A program made the translations under genes and the position numbers. This document shows, one piece after another, positions 1-8,040 of a DNA stretch of 64,000 bases. The notes under the pieces are model-generated. The model was not told where the DNA came from, searched no databases, and worked only from the letters and a program-made list of their open reading frames with translations. Location: contig JBBPIR010000001.1 in the NCBI GenBank assembly GCA_038040195.1, forward strand, positions 269,661-333,660, given 5' to 3'. Source of the DNA: Chloroflexota bacterium (GTDB taxonomy: Bacteria > Chloroflexota > Limnocylindria > QHBO01). The stretch's first letter is position 1. Each line of letters opens with the position of its first letter.

Positions 1-575
1 GCCAGGCCGTTCTCGGCGTGCATCATGATCAGCCCACCGTTGCGCACGGTCTGCTGCATGGCCCGGAAGATGGCCCCGTCATCGGAGAAGAAGACGCCGG
101 GGTAGGCGGTGAACAGCTTGAAGGTGGTCACCCCCTCGTCCACCAGGGTGTCCATCTCGGCCAGGACGTCGTCGCGGACGTCGCTGATGATCATGTGGAA
201 GCCGTAGTCGGTGGTCGCGTTGCCATCGGCCTTGGCGTGCCAGGCATCCAGGCCATCGCGGAGGCTGCCTCCGCGGGGCTGGACCGCGAAGTCGATGATC
301 GTGGTCGTCCCGCCGAACGCCGCCGCCCGCGTTCCGGTCTCGAACGTGTCCTTGGCGAAGGTCCCGCCGAAGGGCAGCTCCATGTGGGTGTGGACGTCGA
401 TGGCGCCCGGGATCACCCACTTGCCGGTGGCATCGATGGTCCGATCGGCGCCGGCTCCCGCACCCGCCGACAGGTCTTGACCGATGAGGGCAATCTGCTC
501 CCCGTCCACGAGGACATCCGCCTTCGTCGTGGCGTCGGCGTTGACGATGGTGCCGTTCGTGATCAGGGTGCGCAT
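1..575 (-). CDS. hydA: Dihydropyrimidinase / D-hydantoinase (3' end beyond window)
   Basis: Zinc amidohydrolase that opens dihydrouracil/dihydrothymine (or 5-substituted hydantoins) to N-carbamoyl-beta-amino acids, step two of reductive pyrimidine degradation. The visible 191 residues hold the metal-binding His-Thr-His (DVHTHME, residues 60-66), the lysine that becomes carbamylated (TFKLFTAYPG, Lys153) and the next metal histidine (MMHAENG, about His186). The start is ATG at 575; a TACCAT box lies only 6 nt upstream (582-587) with no Shine-Dalgarno, suggesting a leaderless mRNA. The product of the next step, beta-ureidopropionase, is encoded at 3237-4085. The family is clear; whether the substrate is dihydropyrimidine or hydantoin is inferred from that neighbour. 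Confidence 0.93.
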   Translation of the reverse strand, partial: MRTLITNGTIVNADATTKADVLVDGEQIALIGQDLSAGAGAGADRTIDATGKWVIPGAIDVHTHMELPFGGTFAKDTFETGTRAAAFGGTTTIIDFAVQPRGGSLRDGLDAWHAKADGNATTDYGFHMIISDVRDDVLAEMDTLVDEGVTTFKLFTAYPGVFFSDDGAIFRAMQQTVRNGGLIMMHAENGL

Positions 576-602
576 GGACCGATGGTAGCGCCGACTGGAG
601 GC

Positions 603-705
603 CTAGGCCGAAGCCTCCGCGTATGCGGCCACGAATCCGGGGATGCCGCGCTCGACCATGTCGTCGGTCGCGGTCAGGCTGATCCGGAACCCGTTAACGC
701 TGAGC
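603..705 (-). pseudogene. Possible C-terminal remnant of a PLP-dependent aminotransferase
   Basis: An open frame of about 33 codons without a start ends at TAG (603-605). It reads VNGFRISLTATDDMVERGIP and then FVAAYAEASA, which resembles the C-terminal tail of fold-type I PLP-dependent aminotransferases. Its upstream end runs straight into the stop codon of the peroxiredoxin-like gene (694-696), so the rest of the gene is absent. I read it as a leftover of a deleted gene. The family assignment rests on a short tail and is uncertain. Confidence 0.4.
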
Positions 706-1350
706 AGCGGCGATGGCGCCCAACAGCACGGTCTTGGGCGGGAAATCCTCGCAGTACTGATAGCGGTGGGTCAGGACGAGGCGGCCGTCGGTGGCCACCA
801 CGAACTCCCCGGGGAGCTGCCACGGGGAGTCCACGACCGCCCGCTCCGTCCCTCTCCGCGGCTCCACGAACATCGTCCGCGCCGTCTCCGAGTCACCCGG
901 CCGCCACGGGAAGTCGTGGAGGATCTGCGGTGCTTCTCCCTCCAGCAAGCCGTACGCGCGATAGGCCTCGCGCTCCGGGTCGCAGAGCAACGGAAACCGA
1001 TATCCACGGCGGGTGGCGACGTGAGCGGCGCGTTCGGGCTCGGCCTGGCACACCGCCACCACTGTGCCGCCCGCCTCGGCATAGGTGTCCAACTGGTCGC
1101 GGAGGCCCTCCCAACGCTCCATCAAGCATGAGCAGCCGAAGTGGCGCATGAAGATGATCAGCGCCGGGCCGTAGGCCCAGAACTCCGACAGCCGCCGATG
1201 GCTGCCCGATGTGTCCGGCAGCTCCAGGTCCGGGGCGCCGTCGCCCGGCTGCACCGGCAGTCGGTCGTATCGGGTCCAGGTTGGCCCCGCCAACCAGCCC
1301 GCCACCCATCGGTCCTCGGCTGCCTGCTGCAGGCTGTCGACATCGGTCAT
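694..1350 (-). CDS. Peroxiredoxin-like (AhpC/TSA superfamily) protein
   Basis: 218-residue thioredoxin-fold protein. After an N-terminal segment (DRLPVQPGDGAPDLELPD) comes LIIFMRHFGCSCLMERW with a Cys-x-Cys pair at the position of the peroxidatic/redox cysteines. The following segment (VVAVCQAEPERAAHV) and DPEREAYRAYGL match AhpC/TSA-like family proteins. It probably acts as a thiol-dependent peroxidase or disulfide handler in the cytosol, but the substrate is unknown. The start is ATG at 1350, overlapping the stop of the upstream membrane-protein gene by 4 nt, so it is the last gene of the run that begins with the LLM gene at 3231. Confidence 0.75.
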   Translation of the reverse strand: MTDVDSLQQAAEDRWVAGWLAGPTWTRYDRLPVQPGDGAPDLELPDTSGSHRRLSEFWAYGPALIIFMRHFGCSCLMERWEGLRDQLDTYAEAGGTVVAVCQAEPERAAHVATRRGYRFPLLCDPEREAYRAYGLLEGEAPQILHDFPWRPGDSETARTMFVEPRRGTERAVVDSPWQLPGEFVVATDGRLVLTHRYQYCEDFPPKTVLLGAIAAAQR

Positions 1351-1709
1351 GCCTGGCGATCTCGCAGGTAGCTGTACCCGGTCAGGACGACGCCCACCGC
1401 CACGATCCCGAAGACGACCATGAAGAACGGATCCCTGCTGATGGCGAACAGGAATGAGAAGCCGACCAGGAAGAAGACCCGGATGATGACCGTGGTCGTG
1501 TACAGGGCCTCGATCCGGAGCCGGATGATCTGGCCGACCATGATCGCCAGGCCGATGAGAACCATTCCCGCCAGCCGGGGGAACACGTCGCCGTAATCGC
1601 CGTTGGACAGCAGCAGCGGAAGCGCAATGCTGGGAACAAGGAACAGCGCCAGCCCGGCCACCGCGAGATAGCTCACCAGGTAGTAGAGGCTCAGCCGGGT
1701 CCGCGTCAC
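1347..1709 (-). CDS. Four-helix integral membrane protein, unknown function
   Basis: 120 residues with four hydrophobic segments (starting near residues 8, 43, 69 and 95), short charged loops and a basic C-terminus (SYLRDRQA). No catalytic motif is visible and I do not recognise the family. It overlaps its upstream (VOC) neighbour by 4 nt and the peroxiredoxin-like gene downstream by 4 nt, so the three are translationally coupled. Confidence 0.65.
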   Translation of the reverse strand: MTRTRLSLYYLVSYLAVAGLALFLVPSIALPLLLSNGDYGDVFPRLAGMVLIGLAIMVGQIIRLRIEALYTTTVIIRVFFLVGFSFLFAISRDPFFMVVFGIVAVGVVLTGYSYLRDRQA

Positions 1710-2212
1710 GAGCCGTGCTCCTCATGGCCCTCGTGGTCGTGGCCCTCGTGGTCGTGGCCCTCGTGGTCGAGAGCCTCATGTTCGTGGTCGGCGTGGTGCT
1801 CGTGGTGCATCCACGGCGTGTACGCGATGCCGACCAGCAGACCCTCCGGACTGAGCAGGCGCGCGACGGTCTGGCCCCACGGTTCGACGCCCGCCTTTCG
1901 GAGGAGCCGATGACCGGCGGCCTCCAGCTCGGCGGCAGCCTCCTCCACCGCCTCGGGAGTTGCCACGTCCAGCTCCAGCCAGGCATGCGGCGCGGCCACG
2001 TCGGCCGGCCAGGCATCGGTTCCGAAGCAGGATTCGGCTGCCTGGGTGAGAGGCCACGCGGCGAAGGCGTTCACCCCGGGCAGGTTATCGGTCCCGAAGT
2101 AGTCGGGCGAGATTTCCTCCATCGGGATGCCCAGGTGACCGGCCCAGAATGCCCGGCTGTTGCCGGGATCAGTCGTAATCGGTCCGAACCCGGCGACGAA
2201 CTGGATCCTCAT
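1706..2212 (-). CDS. VOC/glyoxalase-fold protein with a histidine-rich C-terminal tail
   Basis: 168 residues. The first ~130 match a single vicinal-oxygen-chelate module: an N-terminal beta-alpha-beta part (FGPITTDPGNSRAFWAGHLG) and a second half with HAWLELDVATPEAVEEAAAE and LLSPEGLLVGIAYTPW. The last ~35 residues are almost only His, Asp, Glu and Gly (HHEHHADHEHEALDHEGHDH and onward), built partly from three 15-bp tandem repeats, and probably bind divalent metal. The gene overlaps the LLM oxidoreductase gene by 4 nt (ATGA type). The substrate is unknown. Confidence 0.7.
   Translation of the reverse strand: MRIQFVAGFGPITTDPGNSRAFWAGHLGIPMEEISPDYFGTDNLPGVNAFAAWPLTQAAESCFGTDAWPADVAAPHAWLELDVATPEAVEEAAAELEAAGHRLLRKAGVEPWGQTVARLLSPEGLLVGIAYTPWMHHEHHADHEHEALDHEGHDHEGHDHEGHEEHGS
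1726..1770. repeat. Three tandem 15-bp repeats coding the His-rich tail
   Basis: The unit ggccctcgtggtcgt occurs at 1726-1740, 1741-1755 and 1756-1770 (the last copy ends in a). On the minus strand it encodes DHEGH repeats. In-frame tandem units can change copy number by slippage, changing tail length without a frameshift. Confidence 0.9.
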
Positions 2213-3231
2213 GCGGACGCCCCCTCGCGGTTGGCGGCCATGCCTCGCAGCGCGGGCACGATCTCGCGGCCGTATCGGTCCAGCTGGTCCTCCTCGTCTC
2301 CGTTCATGAGGTACATGTTGAACTGGTCGACCCCCGCATCGGCGAGCTGGTGGAGCTTGGCCACGTGCTCGGCCGGCTCGCCCAGGACGCAGAACCGGTC
2401 GGTGACCTCGTCGCCGACGAACGCCGCGTTGGCGGAGCCGACTTCTGCGTGGTGGTGGTAGTCGTAGCCCTCGCGTTCGGTGACGTAGCCGGTCAGCGCC
2501 TCGGGGAGCTGCTCGCGCGGATACTTGTTCACCAGATCCACGACGTGGTTGCTGACCAGGGCGGGGAACCAGCGGGTCCGGTCCTGGCCAAGATCCCGAG
2601 GCCCTACGTGTGCGGGCGCGGCGGCCTGGACCTTGATCGAGCCCGGCGGGCGGCCGGCGGCGGCCTCGGCCTCGCGGAGCTGGGAGACGAACCAGCGGAT
2701 GAGGTCCGGATCAGCCAGCTGAAGGATCAGACCGTCGGCCACGCGGCCCGTCATGGCCAGCGCCATGGGTCCGTAGCCCGCCACCCAGACCGGGAGCTGC
2801 CATCGCCCGGCCCAGGTCAGCCGGAGCTCGGTGCCCTCGTACGTGACCGCGCGGCCCTCGACCAGGTCGCGGATGACGCCGATGGCCTCTTCCAGGGTCT
2901 TCATGGTCGTCGGGGGCTTTCCCAGCACCCGCCGGGCGCTGTCCCCGCGGCCAATCCCCAGGTTCATCCTGCCCCCGCTGATCTCGTTCAACGCGGCGAG
3001 GGCAGAGGCGGTGACGGAGGGCTCGCGGGTGGCCGGGTTGGTGACGCAGGTTCCCAGCCGCATCCGCTCGGTGGCCCCCACCATGAGCGTCAGCAGCGGG
3101 TAGGGGTCGCGCCACAGGACGTGGGAATCGAAGACCCAGCCGTGGGTGAACCCGTTCGCCTCGGCGCGCCGGGTCAGGTCCAGCGTCCGGGCGGGGTCGT
3201 GCTCGAGCTTGAGGGTGAACGCGAAGTCCAT
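2209..3231 (-). CDS. LLM-class flavin/F420-dependent oxidoreductase (CPS_4043-like)
   Basis: 340-residue luciferase-like TIM-barrel oxidoreductase. It opens MDFAFTLKLEHDPARTLDLT and has the family motifs WVFDSHVLWRDPYPLL, GTCVTNPATREPSVTASALA, NLGIGRGDSARR and VWVAGYGPMALAMTGRVADG, close to the F420-type subgroup described around CPS_4043. It sits between the dihydropyrimidinase and beta-ureidopropionase genes and starts the coupled run 3231-694, so a role in pyrimidine/hydantoin oxidation or reduction is a reasonable guess. The cofactor (FMN or F420) cannot be told from sequence alone. Confidence 0.8.
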   Translation of the reverse strand: MDFAFTLKLEHDPARTLDLTRRAEANGFTHGWVFDSHVLWRDPYPLLTLMVGATERMRLGTCVTNPATREPSVTASALAALNEISGGRMNLGIGRGDSARRVLGKPPTTMKTLEEAIGVIRDLVEGRAVTYEGTELRLTWAGRWQLPVWVAGYGPMALAMTGRVADGLILQLADPDLIRWFVSQLREAEAAAGRPPGSIKVQAAAPAHVGPRDLGQDRTRWFPALVSNHVVDLVNKYPREQLPEALTGYVTEREGYDYHHHAEVGSANAAFVGDEVTDRFCVLGEPAEHVAKLHQLADAGVDQFNMYLMNGDEEDQLDRYGREIVPALRGMAANREGASA

Positions 3232-3236
3232 GAAAC

Positions 3237-4085
3237 CTACGGGCGGACGAGGTCGTCGTAGGCGTCCGGCCGGCGATCGCGGAAGAACTGCCAGGTCTGG
3301 CGCACCTCGAGGATCTGGTCGAGGTCCAGGTCGCGGACGATCAGCTCCTCATCGTGCGCATCCCCGACTTCGCCCACGAACTGGCCGCGCGGATCCACGA
3401 AGTACGACTGGCCGTAGAAGTCGTCATCCCCCAGCGGTTCGATCCCGACCCGGTTGATGGTGCCCACGAAATACCCGTTCGCCAGCGCATGGCTGACCTG
3501 CTCGACCCGCCACAGGTACTCCGACAGGCCGCGGGACGTTGCCGACGGGATGAACACCAGCTCGGCGCCGTTCAGGCCCAACGCTCGCGCGCCCTCCGGG
3601 AAGTGGCGGTCGTAACAGATGTAGACCCCCACCTTGCCGACCTTGGTATCGAACACGGGGTACCCCAGGTTCCCGGGACGGAAGTAGAACTTCTCCCAGA
3701 AGCCCTTGACGTGGGGGATGTGGGTCTTGCGGTACTTCCCCAGGTACGAACCGTCGGCATCGATGACCGATGCGGTGTTGTAGTAGATGCCGGCGGTGTC
3801 CGCGTCCTCCTCGTACATCGGCACGATGAGGACCATCCCCGTTTCCTTGGCCAGCGCCTGCATGCGCTTGGTGGTCGGCCCGTCGGGGATCTTCTCGGTG
3901 TAGCTGTAGTACTGCGGGTCCTGGACCTGGCAGAAGTAGGGACCGTAGAACAGCTCCTGGAAGCACATGACCTGGGCGCCCTGCTTGGCCGCTTCGCGCG
4001 CGTACTTCTCGTGCTTGGCGATCATGGTTTCCTTGTCGCCGGTCCACTCGGCCTGCAGCAGCGCTGCCCGGACGATGCGCGCCAT
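3237..4085 (-). CDS. Nitrilase-superfamily amidohydrolase, probable beta-ureidopropionase
   Basis: 282 residues with the complete nitrilase catalytic triad: Glu44 (CFQELFYGPYF), Lys120 (YRKTHIPH) and Cys157 (ICYDRHFPE). The long FxCQVQDPQYYSYTEKIPDG segment is typical of the N-carbamoylputrescine amidase/beta-ureidopropionase branch. With dihydropyrimidinase nearby the likely reaction is N-carbamoyl-beta-alanine to beta-alanine, CO2 and ammonia. ATG at 4085 is preferred; an in-frame TTG lies 12 nt upstream (4097) immediately after GGAGGG. The LLM gene follows after 5 nt. Confidence 0.85.
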   Translation of the reverse strand: MARIVRAALLQAEWTGDKETMIAKHEKYAREAAKQGAQVMCFQELFYGPYFCQVQDPQYYSYTEKIPDGPTTKRMQALAKETGMVLIVPMYEEDADTAGIYYNTASVIDADGSYLGKYRKTHIPHVKGFWEKFYFRPGNLGYPVFDTKVGKVGVYICYDRHFPEGARALGLNGAELVFIPSATSRGLSEYLWRVEQVSHALANGYFVGTINRVGIEPLGDDDFYGQSYFVDPRGQFVGEVGDAHDEELIVRDLDLDQILEVRQTWQFFRDRRPDAYDDLVRP

Positions 4086-4176
4086 CGGTGTATTCAACCC
4101 TCCGTGAGAGAGCAGAGTCGGGTGGGAAGGTGCGTACTTTACACCCGGCTGTAGGCCTGGCCGCTACCCTGTCCCT

Positions 4177-4770
4177 GTGCCCTGGAGCCGCCCGGCCAAG
4201 ATCGCGTTTATCGGCTCGCACTCGGTGCGCAAGACGAATGCGGTCCATGCCTTTGCCAGCACCGTGGGCCGCGCCGGACGCTCCGTCGAGGTAGGCCGCG
4301 AGCTCATCCGCTTCAACCCGCTGGGCCTCAACGAGGGCGCCACGCCGGAGGCCCAGTTGTGGGTCCTGATGGCCCAGGTCCAGCAGGAGCTGGAGCTCCG
4401 GGGCCGGGCCGACATCCTGGTCACCGACCGCAGCGTGGTCGACAACTTCGCGTACTTCCTGCGCGTCACCGATGGCGCCGATCCGTTCGGGGTGGAACCT
4501 CTCGTCCGGCGCTGGGCTCAGACGTATGACCTGTTCGTGCGGCTGCTCCCCGACGTCGCGCTCCTCCCCGATGGCGTCCGCTCCACCAGCGACGCGTTCC
4601 GCGACGAGATCGAGGCCATCCTGGACAGGATCATCCCCACCTACGTCTCCACGGACCGATATTTCCGGCTCCCCGCCAGCCAGGTGACCGAGGCCTACGA
4701 CTGGTGGGCACTCGCCGAACGCCTGGCTCAGCTTGTGGGCCAGCCCCTCCGCGACCCGGTCCAGGCATAG
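4177..4770 (+). CDS. AAA_28-like P-loop protein with a degenerate Walker A
   Basis: 197 residues. It begins with a beta-strand/P-loop (KIAFIGSHSVRKT), a Walker A in which the Gly before Lys is replaced by Arg, and continues with ADILVTDRSVVDNFAYFL, a Walker B/LID-like block seen in AAA_28 nucleoside-kinase-like ATPases. The likely role is nucleotide binding; the target is unknown. The GTG start at 4177 is preceded by TACCCT 6 nt upstream, and no ribosome binding site is seen. It is divergent from the beta-ureidopropionase gene and converges on the membrane-protein gene ending at 4782. Confidence 0.65.
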   Translation: MPWSRPAKIAFIGSHSVRKTNAVHAFASTVGRAGRSVEVGRELIRFNPLGLNEGATPEAQLWVLMAQVQQELELRGRADILVTDRSVVDNFAYFLRVTDGADPFGVEPLVRRWAQTYDLFVRLLPDVALLPDGVRSTSDAFRDEIEAILDRIIPTYVSTDRYFRLPASQVTEAYDWWALAERLAQLVGQPLRDPVQA

Positions 4771-4781
4771 GCACGCCGGCG

Positions 4782-5561
4782 TCAGCCCTGGATTTGGTCC
4801 TCACGGCGGGCGGGGCGGAATCTGAAGTAGGCCCAGAAGAGAATCGAGAAGGCGCCGAACAGCGCGAAAACGCCGAGGGCCGCGATCAACGCTGGGACCG
4901 ACAGGTCGGACAGGTAGCCGGTGTTGGGGCCGATCAGGATGTGAATGAAGCCGAACACGGACAGGCCGAAGAGGACCGCCCACACCGGCCGACGCCATCG
5001 GTAAACCACCCAGCCCGGCATGAACCGGAAGGGCATCAGGCCAAAGGCCACCGCCTCGAGGCCGGCGACCACCACCGCCGCCAGCGCCGTCTCGACGACG
5101 ATCCGACCCAGGTCGCCTTCCGGGAGCCCCGCGGTTCGCACCCAGCCCAACCCCCACCAGGCGACCACGGCCACCACCAAGGTCCAGGCCGCACCGGCGG
5201 CAGCTTCCCGACCCTCGTCGCGCTGGGACACCGACTGCATGAAGATCACGCCCAGGACCACGCCGTAGAGGTAGCCGGGCTGGAGTTGGACGACCCTCGA
5301 GACGAGCACGAAGACGGCCGCGATGACGATGGCCCAGGGCAGGACCCGCAGGCGGCCCGTCTCACCGGCCAGGCGGCGGTGGAGGACCAGGCCGGGGAAC
5401 TCAAGGCTGATCAGGACAATCCCGATCGCGAGGAGGAAGCCGAGGTAGACGGCCAGGCCCTCGAGGCTGAGGGACAGGTTGGGGTTCAGGAAGGCGCTGA
5501 TCAGCGCCACCAGGGCAACGGCCAACAGGAGGCGGGCAGCGATCACGGTCCGGCCTTCCAT
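4782..5561 (-). CDS. Polytopic membrane protein, unknown function
   Basis: 259 residues from ATG 5561, with about seven hydrophobic segments and a conserved-looking block FGLMPFRFMPGWVVYRWRRP followed by FGFIHILIGPNTGYLSDLS. The C-terminus is cytoplasmic-type (FRFRPARREDQIQG). The start overlaps the stop of the upstream secreted-protein gene by 19 nt, so the two proteins are probably made together and may form an envelope unit. No family name is recognised. Confidence 0.65.
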   Translation of the reverse strand: MEGRTVIAARLLLAVALVALISAFLNPNLSLSLEGLAVYLGFLLAIGIVLISLEFPGLVLHRRLAGETGRLRVLPWAIVIAAVFVLVSRVVQLQPGYLYGVVLGVIFMQSVSQRDEGREAAAGAAWTLVVAVVAWWGLGWVRTAGLPEGDLGRIVVETALAAVVVAGLEAVAFGLMPFRFMPGWVVYRWRRPVWAVLFGLSVFGFIHILIGPNTGYLSDLSVPALIAALGVFALFGAFSILFWAYFRFRPARREDQIQG

Positions 5562-6565
5562 AGCCCGCCCCAGGCGGCAGCCAGGCGACCGAGCCAACCC
5601 TTCTGCCACCAGCCACGGATCTCGTCGTAGTGGACCTTCACCGTGTTGTTGAACAGCTCCCCGATGAAGCCCATGAACAGGAGGAGGAGGAGGGCCAGCA
5701 GGGCACTGACGCCCATCGCGGCGGGATCGGTGCTCACGTCAGCCGGGCCATGAACCGATGTCGCCCAGCCTGTCGGGTCGTCAGCGATGTCCGGCGGCGC
5801 TAGTGAGGGCTGCGGCGCGAAAGTGATGCCAGCCACCGTCTGCTCCGGGGTAGCGCTGGGCCGCGGAGTCCGGGTCGGCGAAGCCGTTGGGGTGGGGCTC
5901 GGGGTGGGCGAAGCCGTCGGCGTCGGGCTGGGGGTTGGCGTCGGCGATGGCGTCGCGGTTGGGATAAGCGTGGGCGTCGGAGGAGGCGTCACTACCGGCG
6001 GAGGCGTCACTACCGGGGGAGGCGTCGGTGCGGGCGTCGGCGTCGGGAAGGCCCCGCCGAGGATGGTGCCCGTAACTGAGTAGTAGCAATCGGTCGATGG
6101 GCACGTTGCGCGGAGGTTCTGCACGAGCGTCCCATACAGCGAACACTCGCCGACCACCTCCGGTCCCCAGGTTCCCGGTGCGGTGAGCTGGGAGACCATG
6201 GTGTCGACGAACTTCCCGACGCCGTTCGAGTCCACACAGCCAACGGACTGGACTCGGACGATCCAATCACGGTCGCCGACATCCATGAAATACCCAACCT
6301 CGATGTACGCCGGGACCTGTTGGTAGACACCCGCCAGCGGACCGGTATTGGGGCTGACTCGCCCATACCGCCACTGGTAATTGACGCTGGTCGGCGTGCA
6401 GTCGAGGACGGCGCCGGCCGGGGAGCACTCCATGGTTCCGTCTGCCACCATGGCGGCAGCTGCTTGCTCCGCAGTCGGGCCATGAGTCGCATGCGCGAAC
6501 GAGAGCGGTAGCACGACCAGAACGAACAGCAGGGCGAGGACCCGCAGGGCGAGACGGGTGGGCAT
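5543..6565 (-). CDS. Secreted, Pro/Thr-rich, C-terminally anchored protein, unknown function
   Basis: 340 residues: signal peptide (MPTRLALRVLALLFVLVVLP), a Cys-containing globular part (about residues 25-170, six cysteines including CSPAGAVLDC and CPSTDC), a ~70-residue PTP/SPT low-complexity stalk, a hydrophobic helix near residue 290 (ALLALLLLLFMGFIGELF) and a short basic/aromatic tail. This looks like an extracellular domain on a stalk. A related anchor-plus-partner arrangement is suggested by the overlapping membrane-protein gene downstream. The function is not recognised. Confidence 0.65.
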   Translation of the reverse strand: MPTRLALRVLALLFVLVVLPLSFAHATHGPTAEQAAAAMVADGTMECSPAGAVLDCTPTSVNYQWRYGRVSPNTGPLAGVYQQVPAYIEVGYFMDVGDRDWIVRVQSVGCVDSNGVGKFVDTMVSQLTAPGTWGPEVVGECSLYGTLVQNLRATCPSTDCYYSVTGTILGGAFPTPTPAPTPPPVVTPPPVVTPPPTPTLIPTATPSPTPTPSPTPTASPTPSPTPTASPTRTPRPSATPEQTVAGITFAPQPSLAPPDIADDPTGWATSVHGPADVSTDPAAMGVSALLALLLLLFMGFIGELFNNTVKVHYDEIRGWWQKGWLGRLAAAWGGLWKAGP

Positions 6566-6670
6566 TGGTCCGCCCAGTATCGGAGGGGGCGCAAGAGGTG
6601 CCGGAACGCACCGGCCGAGCCATGGCCGGCGAGGTGCCACCGCGCATCCCGTTGTGGTGTAATCGGCCGC

Positions 6671-8002
6671 ATGACCGTCACGCCCACCCGCCGGTTGACC
6701 GCCGAGGAGGTCGTCGCGCTCAACCGGGAGTACACCTTCTTCAGCTGGTCGGCCCAGGCCAAGATCAATCCCATCGCCATCGACCATGGCGAGGGGATCT
6801 ATTTCTGGGATCCGGACGGCAAGCGCTACATCGATTTCAACAGCCAGCTGATGAGCGTCAACATCGGTCATGGCGACAAGCGGGTGGCGGACGCAATTTC
6901 GGAGCAGGCCCATCAGCTGGCATTCGCTGCCCCTCAGTTCGCGACCGAAGTCCGGGGCAGGCTGGGCGAGCTGCTGGCCACCCTGACCCCGGGCAACCTC
7001 AACAAGTTCTTCTTCACCCTGGGCGGGTCGGAAGCCAACGAGAACGCTCTGCGCCTGGCGCGGATCACTACCGGGCGGCAGAAGGTCATCGCCCACCATC
7101 GGTCGTACCACGGCGCCACGGCAGGCTCAATCAGCGTGACCGGCGACCCTCGCCGCTGGGCCAACGAACCAGGCGTCCCGGGCGTGATCCGGGTCCTCGA
7201 CCCGTGGCGCTGGGGCCAGACCGAGCCGGAGCCGGTTGATCGCCAGCTGGAGTACCTGGAGGAGGTCATCCAGTACGAGGGTCCGCACACCATCGCGGCC
7301 TTCATCCTGGAGACGGTCACCGGCACCAACGGCGTCCTGATCCCGCCCGACGGCTACCTGCAGGGCATCCGCGAACTGTGCACCCGGCACGGGATCCTGA
7401 TGATCTGCGACGAGGTGATGGCCGGCTTCGGCCGCACCGGACGCTGGTTCGCGGTCGACCACTGGGACGTGGTCCCCGACCTGCTAACCATGGCCAAGGG
7501 CCTGACCAGCTCGTACCTGCCGCTGGGGGCGGTGGCCATGACGCCGGAGCTCGCCGAATACTTCGACGACCGCGTCTACTACGGCGGATTGACCTACTCC
7601 GCCCACCCGGTCAGCTGCGCGGCTGCCATCGCCGCGGTGGGCGTCCTGCGCGACGACGACCTGGTGGGCAATGCGGCCCGCCTGGGCGTGGTCATGCACG
7701 AGCTGCTGACCGATCTGCAGGCGCGCCACCCGAGTGTGGGCACCACCCGCAACATCGGCCTGTTCGGGGTAATCGAGCTGATCCGCAACAGGCAGACCAT
7801 GGAGCCGATGACCGCCTTCAACGCCTCGTCCCCAGAGATGGCCGCCCTCGACGCCCGGCTGCGAGCGGACGGCCTGTACACCATGCAGCACTGGCACCAG
7901 GTCTTCACTAATCCCCCCCTGTGCATCACCGAGGAGCAGCTGCGCGAGGGCTTCGCGATCATCGATCGCGCCCTCGAGGTGACCGATGCCGCGGTCGCCT
8001 GA
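6671..8002 (+). CDS. Class III omega-aminotransferase (candidate beta-alanine transaminase)
   Basis: 443-residue PLP enzyme of fold type I. Visible motifs: FFTLGGSEANENALRLARI (cofactor phosphate site), HHRSYHGAT, FILETVTGTNGVLIPP, LMICDEVMAGFGRTGRWFA (Asp contacting the PLP pyridine N) and TMAKGLTSSYLPLGAV (Schiff-base Lys). Given its place between beta-ureidopropionase and the importer, transfer of the amino group from beta-alanine or 3-aminoisobutyrate is the likely job; taurine or another omega-amine is possible. TGTAAT lies 7 nt before the ATG, suggesting a leaderless start. Confidence 0.85.
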   Translation: MTVTPTRRLTAEEVVALNREYTFFSWSAQAKINPIAIDHGEGIYFWDPDGKRYIDFNSQLMSVNIGHGDKRVADAISEQAHQLAFAAPQFATEVRGRLGELLATLTPGNLNKFFFTLGGSEANENALRLARITTGRQKVIAHHRSYHGATAGSISVTGDPRRWANEPGVPGVIRVLDPWRWGQTEPEPVDRQLEYLEEVIQYEGPHTIAAFILETVTGTNGVLIPPDGYLQGIRELCTRHGILMICDEVMAGFGRTGRWFAVDHWDVVPDLLTMAKGLTSSYLPLGAVAMTPELAEYFDDRVYYGGLTYSAHPVSCAAAIAAVGVLRDDDLVGNAARLGVVMHELLTDLQARHPSVGTTRNIGLFGVIELIRNRQTMEPMTAFNASSPEMAALDARLRADGLYTMQHWHQVFTNPPLCITEEQLREGFAIIDRALEVTDAAVA

Positions 8003-8010
8003 GCGACCGC
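7991..8010. terminator. Perfect hairpin across the aminotransferase stop codon
   Basis: GCGGTCGC (7991-7998), loop CTGA, GCGACCGC (8003-8010): an 8-bp GC-rich stem whose loop contains the TGA stop. No T-run follows. It could attenuate transcription into, or protect mRNA upstream of, the ABC importer genes. Confidence 0.45.
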
Positions 8011-8040
8011 AGAGCCTCTCCCCCGCCCGATGACGGACCA

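Noticed and set aside
5840-6050. Dense 6-15 bp repeats suggesting a CRISPR or VNTR
   Set aside because: They code in frame for the Pro/Thr/Ser stalk of the secreted protein at 5543-6565 and are irregular.
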